Under the pieces are notes generated by a model that ran no database searches, was not told the origin of the DNA, and saw nothing but the letters and a program-made list of their open reading frames with translations. Shown one piece after another: positions 14,022-19,389 of a stretch of DNA of 19,389 bases; positions within the stretch are counted from its first letter, which is position 1; every line of letters begins with the position of its first letter. This DNA is from Alphaproteobacteria bacterium (lineage in GTDB: Bacteria; Pseudomonadota; Alphaproteobacteria; Rs-D84): the NCBI GenBank assembly GCA_029051085.1, contig JAIDLK010000010.1, positions 1 to 19,389 on the forward strand, written 5' to 3'. Position numbers and translations under genes: made by a program.

Positions 14022-15053
14022 TTACTTATATTTCAGTGCATCGATTGGGTCAAACGCCTTGTTGCGCCCGTATTTTAGTTTTATCGGTCCCTTTGGGGTG
14101 TTCATGGTCGACGCATGATTTGTATTGTGCAACTCATAGTGTAAATGAGTGATGTCAATGCCCATTCGGAATGGCTTGCCTTGCTTTTTTAGACCCAGAC
14201 TGCCGCCGGTATATCCCATTGTGCCAATCTGACAGCCTGCCTGAACCCGCTGGCCCTGTGTTACCAGTATGGAATTCAAATGCATATACCAAGATTCAAA
14301 TCCGTCGGCATGCTTTATAACAATATAATTTCCGGCTGTTGACTGTGGATTATCCGGCTTTACTATTGAAACCACACCGTCTGCGGTCGCAAATATTGGG
14401 GAATCAAAATACTTTTTATTACAGCCCAAATCGTTACCCTGATGGGTGTGCCCCCCACCGCGGTTAACCGCAAAGCCAGAGCAGACCAGGCCGCGCTGCG
14501 CCTTGTCATAAATATCCAGGTCTGGCGATACCGGCACCCCCAGCGGTAAAGTTTGCCCGCGTGGAATATGTGGATGTGTTGTCGCACAGTATGTCCCCGG
14601 TGCGCCGGTTGGCGACTGTGGTGTCGTTGGGGCGGCCGGTGCCGATGCGCTTGGGGGCGGCGTTGGTTGGGACTCGGCCGCACCATTCGCGTTGTTGCTT
14701 GCATTTTGTTGGGTATTTTGTGACGGGGCCTGTTGTGTGGCAACCGTTGCGTCCGGAACATATGGCCTGCATTCGGCCTTGGTTGCCCCGGGCCCCATAC
14801 AATATATCTCATGCTCTTTTTCTATACGTTCCACCTCGTCCGCCAATGCGTCATTTAGAGTTTGTAGCTGAATATGCATATATGCGCTGGCATCTTTGTA
14901 TGGTGCGTATCCGGCCGCCTTGTTTTCCATCCGGTCTGAAAAAGAAACATCGTTTACGGTTGTTGGAAATTTTTCCGCGGTTAGAAATCCGGCATTCGCC
15001 GTCCCGGCAAGAAAAATACTTGAAAAGAATATGATTTTATAGCCGCCTACCAT
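14022..15053 (-). CDS. Secreted M23 (LytM/lysostaphin-type) metallopeptidase
   Basis: A 343-residue envelope peptidase. The signal peptide is cut after FLAGTANA. A helical, charged region (~60-85, QTLNDALADEVERIEKEHE) may be a short coiled coil. A low-complexity Gln/Asn/Ala/Pro linker fills about 104-155. The M23 domain follows, with zinc ligands in HTHQGNDLG (His204, Asp208) and HLHYELH (His305), and catalytic His in WYMHLN (His258) or His303. All key residues are present, so it is probably an active peptidoglycan endopeptidase rather than a degenerate LytM factor of the EnvC type. Several Cys (85, 95, 156, 191, 211, 274) could form disulfides in the periplasm. No Shine-Dalgarno sequence; a promoter ends 7 nt before the ATG. 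Confidence 0.92.
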   Translation of the reverse strand: MVGGYKIIFFSSIFLAGTANAGFLTAEKFPTTVNDVSFSDRMENKAAGYAPYKDASAYMHIQLQTLNDALADEVERIEKEHEIYCMGPGATKAECRPYVPDATVATQQAPSQNTQQNASNNANGAAESQPTPPPSASAPAAPTTPQSPTGAPGTYCATTHPHIPRGQTLPLGVPVSPDLDIYDKAQRGLVCSGFAVNRGGGHTHQGNDLGCNKKYFDSPIFATADGVVSIVKPDNPQSTAGNYIVIKHADGFESWYMHLNSILVTQGQRVQAGCQIGTMGYTGGSLGLKKQGKPFRMGIDITHLHYELHNTNHASTMNTPKGPIKLKYGRNKAFDPIDALKYK

Positions 15054-15060
15054 ATGCTTT

Positions 15061-15089
15061 ATATTAAATATATTACATTACCGGTACAA
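15061..15089 (-). promoter_or_regulatory. M23 gene promoter (TTGTAC-17-TAATAT), leaderless spacing
   Basis: On the minus strand TTGTAC (15089-15084) and TAATAT (15066-15061), spacer 17 bp. Only 7 nt separate the -10 from the ATG at 15053. The spacer contains AATGTAATAT, also found in the divergent GNAT promoter. Confidence 0.6.
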
Positions 15090-15166
15090 GTAAAATATTG
15101 ACGGCTGTATTTTCTCTTGTATGCAAAAATAATTTCTTTTTAGCCGGTATTGACAAAATGTAATAT
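15070..15166. repeat. Inverted pair of AATGTAATAT in divergent promoter spacers
   Basis: The 10-mer AATGTAATAT lies on the plus strand at 15157-15166 and on the minus strand at 15079-15070. Each copy is between the -35 and -10 of one of the two divergent promoters, and CCGGTA occurs near both. It could be a shared operator, or chance in A+T-rich DNA. Confidence 0.45.
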
Positions 15167-15178
15167 TGGTATTATATT
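15150..15178 (+). promoter_or_regulatory. GNAT gene promoter (TTGACA-17-TATATT), leaderless spacing
   Basis: A consensus TTGACA at 15150-15155 and TATATT at 15173-15178 with a 17-bp spacer. The ATG at 15185 lies 6 nt after the -10, so the predicted transcript starts at or next to the start codon. Confidence 0.7.
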
Positions 15179-15184
15179 TTGTGT

Positions 15185-15877
15185 ATGAAAGATATAACCA
15201 TAATTCCTATTTTCAATCAAGCGGCGCCCGGTGTCTGGGAAGACTTTGCACATATTCATGCGGATACAATGCGCACGAATTACAACTATATAATAGATAG
15301 TGCTGAAATGAGTGACGCCATTGTGGCCGACCGACGCAAATGGACGCGTGGTACGCATTTTGCATTTGGGGCATATGATGACGGTAATATGATAGGCTAT
15401 ATCCAAGGCGATGCGACTGGTCGCTGTGCGACCATACAGTCACTGTATGTTTTATTTGAATACCAGAAAATGCATGTTGGGCGCGATTTATTAAGATATG
15501 CGGAGCGGGCGGTAAAGTTATTTGCCAATCGCACAGAATTGATTGCATTGACAAAAGCGGAGCCTTTTTATCGTGCGCAAGGTTATCGTAATCTGTACAG
15601 CAACGTTTATGCCAAGGATATTGCAGATGCGCCGCGTTGCGAGTGCCTGCCTGTATTCAAATGTTCCCGACCGTTGGCTAACAAGTGCATTGCGCTTAAT
15701 CCGGAATTTGATGCGTCGGCTGTAAACAAAGAACATCAGTCGTTATTTGTATATTTTGATGTGGATAGTAAAGTTATCGGATATGCGGCGGGGAATGATA
15801 TTGTTGTAAATCCGTCCTCCGGTTTGTCAAATATAGTTCGCGCCAACCTCCAGCGTAATATTTCAAAAATAAGGTAA
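15185..15877 (+). CDS. GNAT family N-acetyltransferase with C-terminal extension
   Basis: A 230-residue protein. The first ~145 residues look like a GNAT acetyltransferase: an N-terminal strand (DITIIPI), helices with TMRTNY, FGAYDDGNMIGYIQG (strands 3-4), IQSLYVLFEYQKMHVGRDLL (acetyl-CoA-binding motif A, here QKMHVG), and the late motif AEPFYRAQGYRNL. The acceptor substrate is unknown. The last ~85 residues are not part of a usual GNAT. They include a Cys-containing segment (CECLPVFKCSRPLANKC) and a second beta-rich part (FVYFDVDSKVIGYAAGNDIVV). Start taken as ATG 15185 because of the promoter 6 nt upstream; an upstream in-frame TTG at 15179 would abut the -10. No Shine-Dalgarno sequence. 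Ends at the terminator shared with groEL. Confidence 0.82.
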   Translation: MKDITIIPIFNQAAPGVWEDFAHIHADTMRTNYNYIIDSAEMSDAIVADRRKWTRGTHFAFGAYDDGNMIGYIQGDATGRCATIQSLYVLFEYQKMHVGRDLLRYAERAVKLFANRTELIALTKAEPFYRAQGYRNLYSNVYAKDIADAPRCECLPVFKCSRPLANKCIALNPEFDASAVNKEHQSLFVYFDVDSKVIGYAAGNDIVVNPSSGLSNIVRANLQRNISKIR

Positions 15878-15879
15878 TA

Positions 15880-15908
15880 AAAATCCCCGCCTGATGACGG
15901 GGATTTTT
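15880..15908. terminator. Bidirectional terminator between GNAT gene and groEL
   Basis: AAAATCCCCG (15880-15889) pairs with CGGGGATTTT (15898-15907), loop of 8 nt, flanked by A- and T-runs. It lies directly between convergent stop codons. Confidence 0.88.
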
Positions 15909-15910
15909 CA

Positions 15911-17530
15911 TTACATCATTCCGGGCATACCGGCCGGCATCGGGGCACCTGCCGGTTTTTCTTCCGGTATTTCGGACATCACGGCGCCTGTTGTCAACAG
16001 CACACCCGCCGTACTGGCCGCCGCCGCCAGAGCGGTTTTTACAACCTTTGCCGGGTCTATGATACCGGCTTTCATCATATCGACGTATTCGCCTGTCTGG
16101 GCATTATATCCCGTGTTGTAATCTTTGGCCTCGGATACTTTGCCGACGACAATCTCGCCGGATACGCCGGCGTTTTCTGCAATCTGGGCGCATGGCGCGG
16201 ACAAAGCACGGCGTACAATATCAATACCGACATTCTGGTCCGTATTTTCCCCTGTAACCCCGTCCAGCGCACGTATCGCGCGTACCAAGGCTACGCCGCC
16301 ACCGGCAACGATACCGCCTTCTACTGCGGCGCGTGTTGCCGCCAAAGCGTCATCAACGCGGTCTTTCTTTTCCTTTACCTCAACTTCGGTCATGCCGCCC
16401 ACCTTGATAACGGCGACCCCGCCGACCAACTTGGCCAATCTTTCCGCCAATTTTTCACGGTCATAATCGCTAGTTGTTGTTGATATGGCGTTGCGAATTT
16501 CATCCGCACGTGCGGCAATTGCCTTTTTATCGCCGCCGCCATGTGCCAACAGTGTTGAATCCTTGCCGACAACCACTTTTTTTGCCGTTCCCAAAACATC
16601 CATGGATATATTTTCAAAAGTCATACCCATATCGTCGGAAATAACGGTTGCCCCTGTAACAATTGCGATATCTTTCAGCATTTCTTTGCGTCGGTCGCCA
16701 AATCCGGGTGCCTTTACCGCGCATACTTTCAATCCCCCGCGCAGGCGGTTCAGTACCAGTGTCGCCAAAGCTTCTGATTCAACATCTTCGGCAATAATCA
16801 GCAATGGGTGGCCGGATTGCGCAATCGGCTCCAGTATCGGCAGTAATGCCTGCAGCCCTGTAATTTTCTTTTCAGATACCAGAATCTGAGCACCTTCCAG
16901 TTCCGCCAGCATCTTTTCGCTGTTTGTCACAAAATAGGGCGACATAAATCCCTGTGCAAACTGCATTCCTTCAACAACATCTATTTCTGTATCCAGACCC
17001 TTGGCTTCTTCTACTGTAATAACGCCTTCTTTGCCGACCTTTTCCATTGCGGCGGCAATTTTTTCACCGATGTCACGGTCCGAATTGGCGGATATTGTCG
17101 CAACCTGGGCGATTTCAGCGCTGTCTTTGACCGGGCGCGCATGCGCATCAATGTCTGCAACTACTTTTGCCGTGGCGATATCAATACCACGTTTGATGTC
17201 CATCGGATTCATGCCGGCTGCAATAACACGGCGTCCTTCGCGGATTATTTTTTGCGCCAATACGGTCGCTGTTGTTGTGCCGTCACCTGCATCGTCACCG
17301 GCTTTTTTTGCAACCTCTTGAACCATGCGGGCGCCGATATTTTCCTGGGGGTCCGGCAAAGACACGGCTTTTGCCACCGTTACGCCGTCTTTGGTCGCCG
17401 CCGGTGCGCCATATGATTTTTCAATAACGACAGTGCGACCTTTGGGCCCCATTGTGATTTTTACCGCATCGGCCAGTTTATCAACACCCGCCGCCAGCTT
17501 GTCTGTATTAAATACGATTTCTTTTGCCAT
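15911..17530 (-). CDS. groEL: 60 kDa chaperonin GroEL
   Basis: A 539-residue chaperonin, near the usual 545. Diagnostic segments are MAKEIVFN at the start, ITMGPKGRTVVIEKSYGAP (nucleotide pocket), KDGVTVAK, AGDGTTTATVLA (catalytic-loop Asp), RVDDALAATRAAVEGGIVAGGG in the second equatorial part, and a Gly/Met/Pro-rich C-terminal tail ending in MPGMM. It forms the double heptameric ring that folds cytosolic proteins with GroES and ATP. It follows groES by 14 nt with an AAAGGAA site, the usual groESL order. Regulation is by the promoter upstream of groES. Only one copy is visible here; Alphaproteobacteria may carry others. Confidence 0.99.
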   Translation of the reverse strand: MAKEIVFNTDKLAAGVDKLADAVKITMGPKGRTVVIEKSYGAPAATKDGVTVAKAVSLPDPQENIGARMVQEVAKKAGDDAGDGTTTATVLAQKIIREGRRVIAAGMNPMDIKRGIDIATAKVVADIDAHARPVKDSAEIAQVATISANSDRDIGEKIAAAMEKVGKEGVITVEEAKGLDTEIDVVEGMQFAQGFMSPYFVTNSEKMLAELEGAQILVSEKKITGLQALLPILEPIAQSGHPLLIIAEDVESEALATLVLNRLRGGLKVCAVKAPGFGDRRKEMLKDIAIVTGATVISDDMGMTFENISMDVLGTAKKVVVGKDSTLLAHGGGDKKAIAARADEIRNAISTTTSDYDREKLAERLAKLVGGVAVIKVGGMTEVEVKEKKDRVDDALAATRAAVEGGIVAGGGVALVRAIRALDGVTGENTDQNVGIDIVRRALSAPCAQIAENAGVSGEIVVGKVSEAKDYNTGYNAQTGEYVDMMKAGIIDPAKVVKTALAAAASTAGVLLTTGAVMSEIPEEKPAGAPMPAGMPGMM

Positions 17531-17544
17531 TTGTTATTCCTTTC

Positions 17545-17832
17545 TTATTTCAAGATACCCAAAATATCGCTTTCTTTGATAATAACATAATCGCGCCCGT
17601 CTATTTTGACATCATTTGCACTTGATGCCCACTTTGCGAACATGACGACATCGCCTGCCGCAACGGTCATTGGTATACGTGTGCCATTTGAAACTTCGCC
17701 GTCACCGACCGCAATTACACGTCCGCGCGATGGTTTCTCTTTTGCGTTATCAGGGATTATTATGCCGCCGGCGGTCTTGGTTTCTTCTTCCATCCGCTCC
17801 AGCAGAACATAGTTGTTTAATGGTTTTAGCAT
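17545..17832 (-). CDS. groES: 10 kDa co-chaperonin GroES
   Basis: A 95-residue co-chaperonin. The N-terminal strand (LKPLNNYVLLERME), the mobile loop (EETKTAGGIIIPDNAKEKPSRG, residues ~15-36) that binds GroEL, the roof/dome region (GRVIAVGDGE) and the C-terminal VKIDGRDYVIIKESDILGIL are all present. It caps the GroEL cavity as a heptamer. The ATG at 17832 is chosen because of a strong AAAGGAG site 7 nt upstream and the family start; the frame is open 17 codons further but that covers the promoter. First gene of the groESL operon. Confidence 0.98.
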   Translation of the reverse strand: MLKPLNNYVLLERMEEETKTAGGIIIPDNAKEKPSRGRVIAVGDGEVSNGTRIPMTVAAGDVVMFAKWASSANDVKIDGRDYVIIKESDILGILK

Positions 17833-17853
17833 ATTATCTCCTTTGCTGTACGC

Positions 17854-17884
17854 CTGATATAGTTCAGCATTGCCCAATTTCAAG
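17854..17884 (-). promoter_or_regulatory. RpoH (sigma-32)-type heat-shock promoter of groESL
   Basis: On the minus strand CTTG (17884-17881) is followed after 17 bp by ACTATATCAG (17863-17854). This matches the alphaproteobacterial RpoH consensus CTTG-N17/18-CYTATNTNNG except for the first base of the -10. No CIRCE inverted repeat is present between it and groES, so HrcA control is not indicated. Confidence 0.75.
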
Positions 17885-17886
17885 TC

Positions 17887-17915
17887 TTGCTTTCACCCGT
17901 TTAGTGTACTATCCT
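17887..17915 (+). promoter_or_regulatory. Promoter of the HIT-DUF167 operon (TTGCTT-17-TATCCT)
   Basis: TTGCTT at 17887-17892 and TATCCT at 17910-17915, spacer 17 bp, divergent from the groES heat-shock promoter. The ~20-nt leader contains AAGGGGAA. Confidence 0.5.
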
Positions 17916-17942
17916 AAATGCAATCGGACAAGGGGAATAAAT

Positions 17943-18326
17943 ATGTATGATAATGATAACGTATTTGCAAAAATAGCACGTGGTGAAATTCCGTGTGAAA
18001 AGATTGCTGAAAATGACTATGCGCTTAGTTTCCATGACGTAAACCCGATGTTTGCAATACATGCCCTGGTTATTCCAAAAGGGCCGTATATGAATATTCT
18101 GGATTTTACAGCGAATGCATCGGCTGCCGAACAGGCCGGTTTTTGGAGATGTTTTACCCAGACAGCTGAAAAATTGGGAATTGCGGGAAATTTTAATGTC
18201 TTGGCGAATGCGGGTGCCGCGGCCCCGTTTGTGCCTCAGTCTGTATTTCATTTCCACCTGCATTTAATGTCGGGTGCTCGCCGTCCGGAATTTGACAAGG
18301 AAATGGCCGCAATATGCCACAGATAA
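17943..18326 (+). CDS. HIT family (histidine triad) nucleotide-binding protein
   Basis: A 127-residue protein of the Hint/HinT branch, which hydrolyses phosphoramidate bonds of AMP derivatives such as AMP-lysine. The N-terminal signature NVFAKIARGEIPCEKIAEND (residues 6-25) and FAIHALVIPKGPY (37-49) fit. The C-terminal triad is QSVFHFHLHLM with His103, His105 and His107 (HxHxHxx). The upstream Asn-containing NVLANAG segment, which helps bind the ribose, is also there. The ATG at 17943 is set by AAGGGGAA 6 nt upstream. The last 13 nt overlap the following DUF167 gene in another frame, indicating translational coupling. Confidence 0.95.
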   Translation: MYDNDNVFAKIARGEIPCEKIAENDYALSFHDVNPMFAIHALVIPKGPYMNILDFTANASAAEQAGFWRCFTQTAEKLGIAGNFNVLANAGAAAPFVPQSVFHFHLHLMSGARRPEFDKEMAAICHR

Positions 18327-18532
18327 ATATCCGTGTTATTCCGCGTGCCCGTCGCAATGCGGTCGAGCCTCAATCAGACGGAACGTACCGCATTTATACT
18401 ACCGCGGCACCGGCCGATGGTGATGCAAATGCGGCGGTGATAAAAATGCTGGCCAAGCATTTGGGCTTGGCGAAAAGTGGCATAAAAATAATTCGCGGGC
18501 AAACCGCCCGCGATAAAGTCATTGAATATTAG
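18314..18532 (+). CDS. DUF167 (YggU) family protein
   Basis: A 72-residue protein of the DUF167/YggU family, whose function is unknown. It shows the family pattern: an N-terminal strand with VIPRARRNAV, a middle AAPADGDANAAVIKMLAKHLG (usually PPVDGKAN), and the C-terminal strand KIIRGQTARDKVI. It is slightly shorter than the ~95 residues common in the family, but all core motifs are there. It starts inside the HIT gene (13-nt overlap), so it is translated by coupling. Its stop TAG overlaps the TAA stop of the convergent LOG-family gene, and its coding sequence contains a hairpin that seems to end the LOG transcript. Confidence 0.9.
   Translation: MPQINIRVIPRARRNAVEPQSDGTYRIYTTAAPADGDANAAVIKMLAKHLGLAKSGIKIIRGQTARDKVIEY
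18484..18513 (-). terminator. Terminator of the LOG-family gene, inside the DUF167 coding region
   Basis: An 8-bp perfect stem, TCGCGGGC (18493-18500) with GCCCGCGA (18506-18513), loop of 5 nt. On the minus strand it is followed by a T-rich stretch (ATTATTTTTAT), giving a rho-independent signal ~16 nt after the LOG stop. On the plus strand there is no T-run. Confidence 0.6.
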
Positions 18533-19083
18533 TAATTCAGTACTTTTTCCATCAACTCTTCCGGTGTTGTGGCGCCATGCAGATTATAGTCTTCGGGGTG
18601 TACAAAGAAACCATAGTTTTTCATATGCACCAACAGGCGCGCAAACGGTGCCCAGAAATGGGCCGTATTCATAAAGAACAACGGTTTGTTGGTCTCGCCA
18701 ATCTGCTGCATCGTCATAATGTCGGTTAATTCATTCAAAGTTCCTGTCCCGCCCGGCAGAATTATAAATCCATCGGACAGTTCAAACATCTTTTGTTTAC
18801 GCTCGTTAACGCCGTCAACAATTTCAAATGCATCAATTCCTTCGTGCATAGGTTCTTGTTTTGCAACAACGTCATGTGTTGTAATTCCCGTTACATGCCC
18901 GCCATTTTCCAACGCGGCACTGGCAACAGTTCCCATCAGACCGACATTTCCGCCGCCAAATACCATTCTTATCCCGTTTTGGGCCAACATTGCGCCAATT
19001 TTTGCCGCGTCACGTGCAAATGCCGGGTTTGTACCGTACTGATGCCCGCAATATACCGCAATAGATTTTAACTTTCCTGCCAT
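18529..19083 (-). CDS. LOG family protein (TIGR00730, cytokinin riboside 5'-monophosphate phosphoribohydrolase-like)
   Basis: A 184-residue Rossmann-like protein of the LOG family. Nucleotide-binding motifs are VFGGGNVGLMG (residues 41-51) and the signature PGGTGTLNE (110-118), with the catalytic Arg/Lys pair in NERKQKMF (Arg95, Lys96). Members cleave the N-glycosidic bond of nucleoside 5'-monophosphates, releasing ribose 5-phosphate and base; the physiological substrate in bacteria (AMP or modified adenine nucleotides) is often unclear. Length is at the common ~180-195. AAAGGAAAAA precedes the ATG at 19083. It is divergent from tilS across 45 nt and convergent with DUF167, where the stop codons overlap by 2 nt (18530-18531). 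Confidence 0.95.
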   Translation of the reverse strand: MAGKLKSIAVYCGHQYGTNPAFARDAAKIGAMLAQNGIRMVFGGGNVGLMGTVASAALENGGHVTGITTHDVVAKQEPMHEGIDAFEIVDGVNERKQKMFELSDGFIILPGGTGTLNELTDIMTMQQIGETNKPLFFMNTAHFWAPFARLLVHMKNYGFFVHPEDYNLHGATTPEELMEKVLNY

Positions 19084-19104
19084 GTTTTTCCTTTATTTTT
19101 GCGA

Positions 19105-19113
19105 ATTATAGCA
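19105..19113 (-). promoter_or_regulatory. Extended -10 promoter of the LOG-family gene
   Basis: On the minus strand TGCTATAAT (19113-19105) is a full extended -10 element ~21 nt before the LOG ATG. No good -35 is seen, since the upstream bases are the tilS start. Confidence 0.6.
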
Positions 19114-19119
19114 TAAAAT
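19114..19119 (+). promoter_or_regulatory. Possible -10 element of tilS
   Basis: TAAAAT ends 9 nt before the tilS ATG at 19129, back to back with the LOG -10. No -35 or Shine-Dalgarno sequence is recognisable, so this is a weak call. Confidence 0.3.
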
Positions 19120-19128
19120 AGCCAAACC

Positions 19129-19389
19129 ATGAACCAAAATTTTTTGGATTTTATAAAACCCTTTTTACATCATCGTCTGGCGGTTGCGGTCAGCGGTGGC
19201 GTTGATTCAATCGCGTTGTTGCATTGGTTGGTTGCGGTCGGCGCCGATATTGTGGTTTTGCATGTAAATCATGGCCTGCGTGCGGCGTCGGCGGACGAAG
19301 AAGAATATGTGCGTACGTCTGCCGCCGCACTTGGGGTGCCGTGACATGTTTTTTATTGGGGTGGGGAAAAGCCGTCCTCCGGACTTGAG
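19129..19389 (+). CDS. tilS: tRNA(Ile)-lysidine synthase TilS, N-terminal part with an in-frame TGA; runs off the window
   Basis: The N-terminal region of TilS, which converts C34 of tRNA-Ile(CAU) to lysidine so that AUA is read as Ile; normally essential. It shows the PP-loop ATP-binding motif SGGVDS (residues 22-27), ALLHWL, VVLHVNHGLR (His in the family's HVNHGLR) and DEEEYVRTSAAALGVP. At 19342-19344 the codon is TGA. The same frame then stays open to the end of the window, encoding HVFYWGGEKPSSGLE, which fits the next TilS segment (the GxKP part before the Ala-rich helix). So the gene is interrupted by one nonsense codon rather than ending there. This may be a real mutation, a sequencing error or read-through. 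No Shine-Dalgarno sequence. Confidence 0.85.

Noticed and set aside
17833..17942. CIRCE element (TTAGCACTC-N9-GAGTGCTAA) between groES and the HIT gene.
   Set aside because: No such inverted repeat is present.
18493..18513. Hairpin in DUF167 as a plus-strand terminator.
   Set aside because: No T-run follows on the plus strand; the T-rich tail is on the minus strand.
19129..19389. Genome-wide UGA-to-Trp reassignment, suggested by the tilS TGA and the rarity of TGA stops.
   Set aside because: All other genes here use only TGG for Trp and contain no in-frame TGA, which a reassigned code would scatter widely; ogt also appears to stop at TGA. Kept only as a test in the tilS finding.
1..19389. 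Insertion sequences, prophage genes, CRISPR arrays or genomic-island boundaries near the tRNA.
   Set aside because: No transposase, integrase, terminal inverted repeats, spaced direct repeats or duplicated tRNA 3' end was seen.

Overview
The window looks like a chromosomal segment of a Gram-negative bacterium, most likely an uncultured (perhaps gut or host-associated) member of the Alphaproteobacteria. Evidence for this is a lepB-rnc pair, SecG, a beta-barrel outer-membrane protein ending in Phe, lipoprotein and Sec signal peptides, a heat-shock promoter of alphaproteobacterial RpoH type ahead of groESL, and medium G+C with alternating A+T-rich codon use. The lineage is an inference from gene content; no 16S or marker tree is available. 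I see no mobile element, phage, CRISPR array or integration scar. Coding density is high, with no gene-free stretch over 150 bases.

Layout. 1-3000: the 3' end of an exporter-type ABC transporter, a small outer-membrane beta-barrel protein, and comM convergent to it. 3000-5000: lepB-rnc and secG on the plus strand, from promoters with a TTGCGC or TTGCAA -35 element. 5000-6700: three minus-strand genes for a 76-aa membrane protein, a membrane-anchored protein with about 20-residue VxGNLxL repeats, and Ogt. 6747-9990: a three-gene minus-strand operon of exported enzymes (two CMD-like regions plus a cupin; a Cys-nucleophile dienelactone-hydrolase-like lipoprotein; a Ser alpha/beta hydrolase). Its promoter has the 19-bp spacer and GAGTTAACTC dyad of MerR/NmlR-type activators. 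10000-12850: tRNA-Gln(CTG) with its own promoter and terminator, then a PMCA-like Ca2+ P-type ATPase. 12900-15880: a secreted choloylglycine hydrolase/penicillin V acylase-family enzyme, an M23 peptidase and a GNAT protein. 15900-19389: groESL, a HIT protein overlapping a DUF167 gene, a LOG-family protein, and the start of tilS, which carries an in-frame TGA at codon 72.

How it works together. Most loci are short transcription units separated by strong bidirectional hairpin terminators between convergent genes (1444, 4981, 13991, 15880). Several genes (outer-membrane protein, comM, M23, GNAT, choloylglycine hydrolase, perhaps tilS) have a -10 hexamer only 6-9 nt before the ATG and no Shine-Dalgarno sequence, so they are probably leaderless. 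Others (lepB, secG, groES, HIT, the hydrolase operon) have clear Shine-Dalgarno sequences. The best candidate for an uncharacterised system is the MerR/NmlR-controlled operon of three exported enzymes. Other points to check are the Asp-to-Asn change at a conserved RNase III active-site position, the tilS stop codon, and the repeat protein at 5351-6109.
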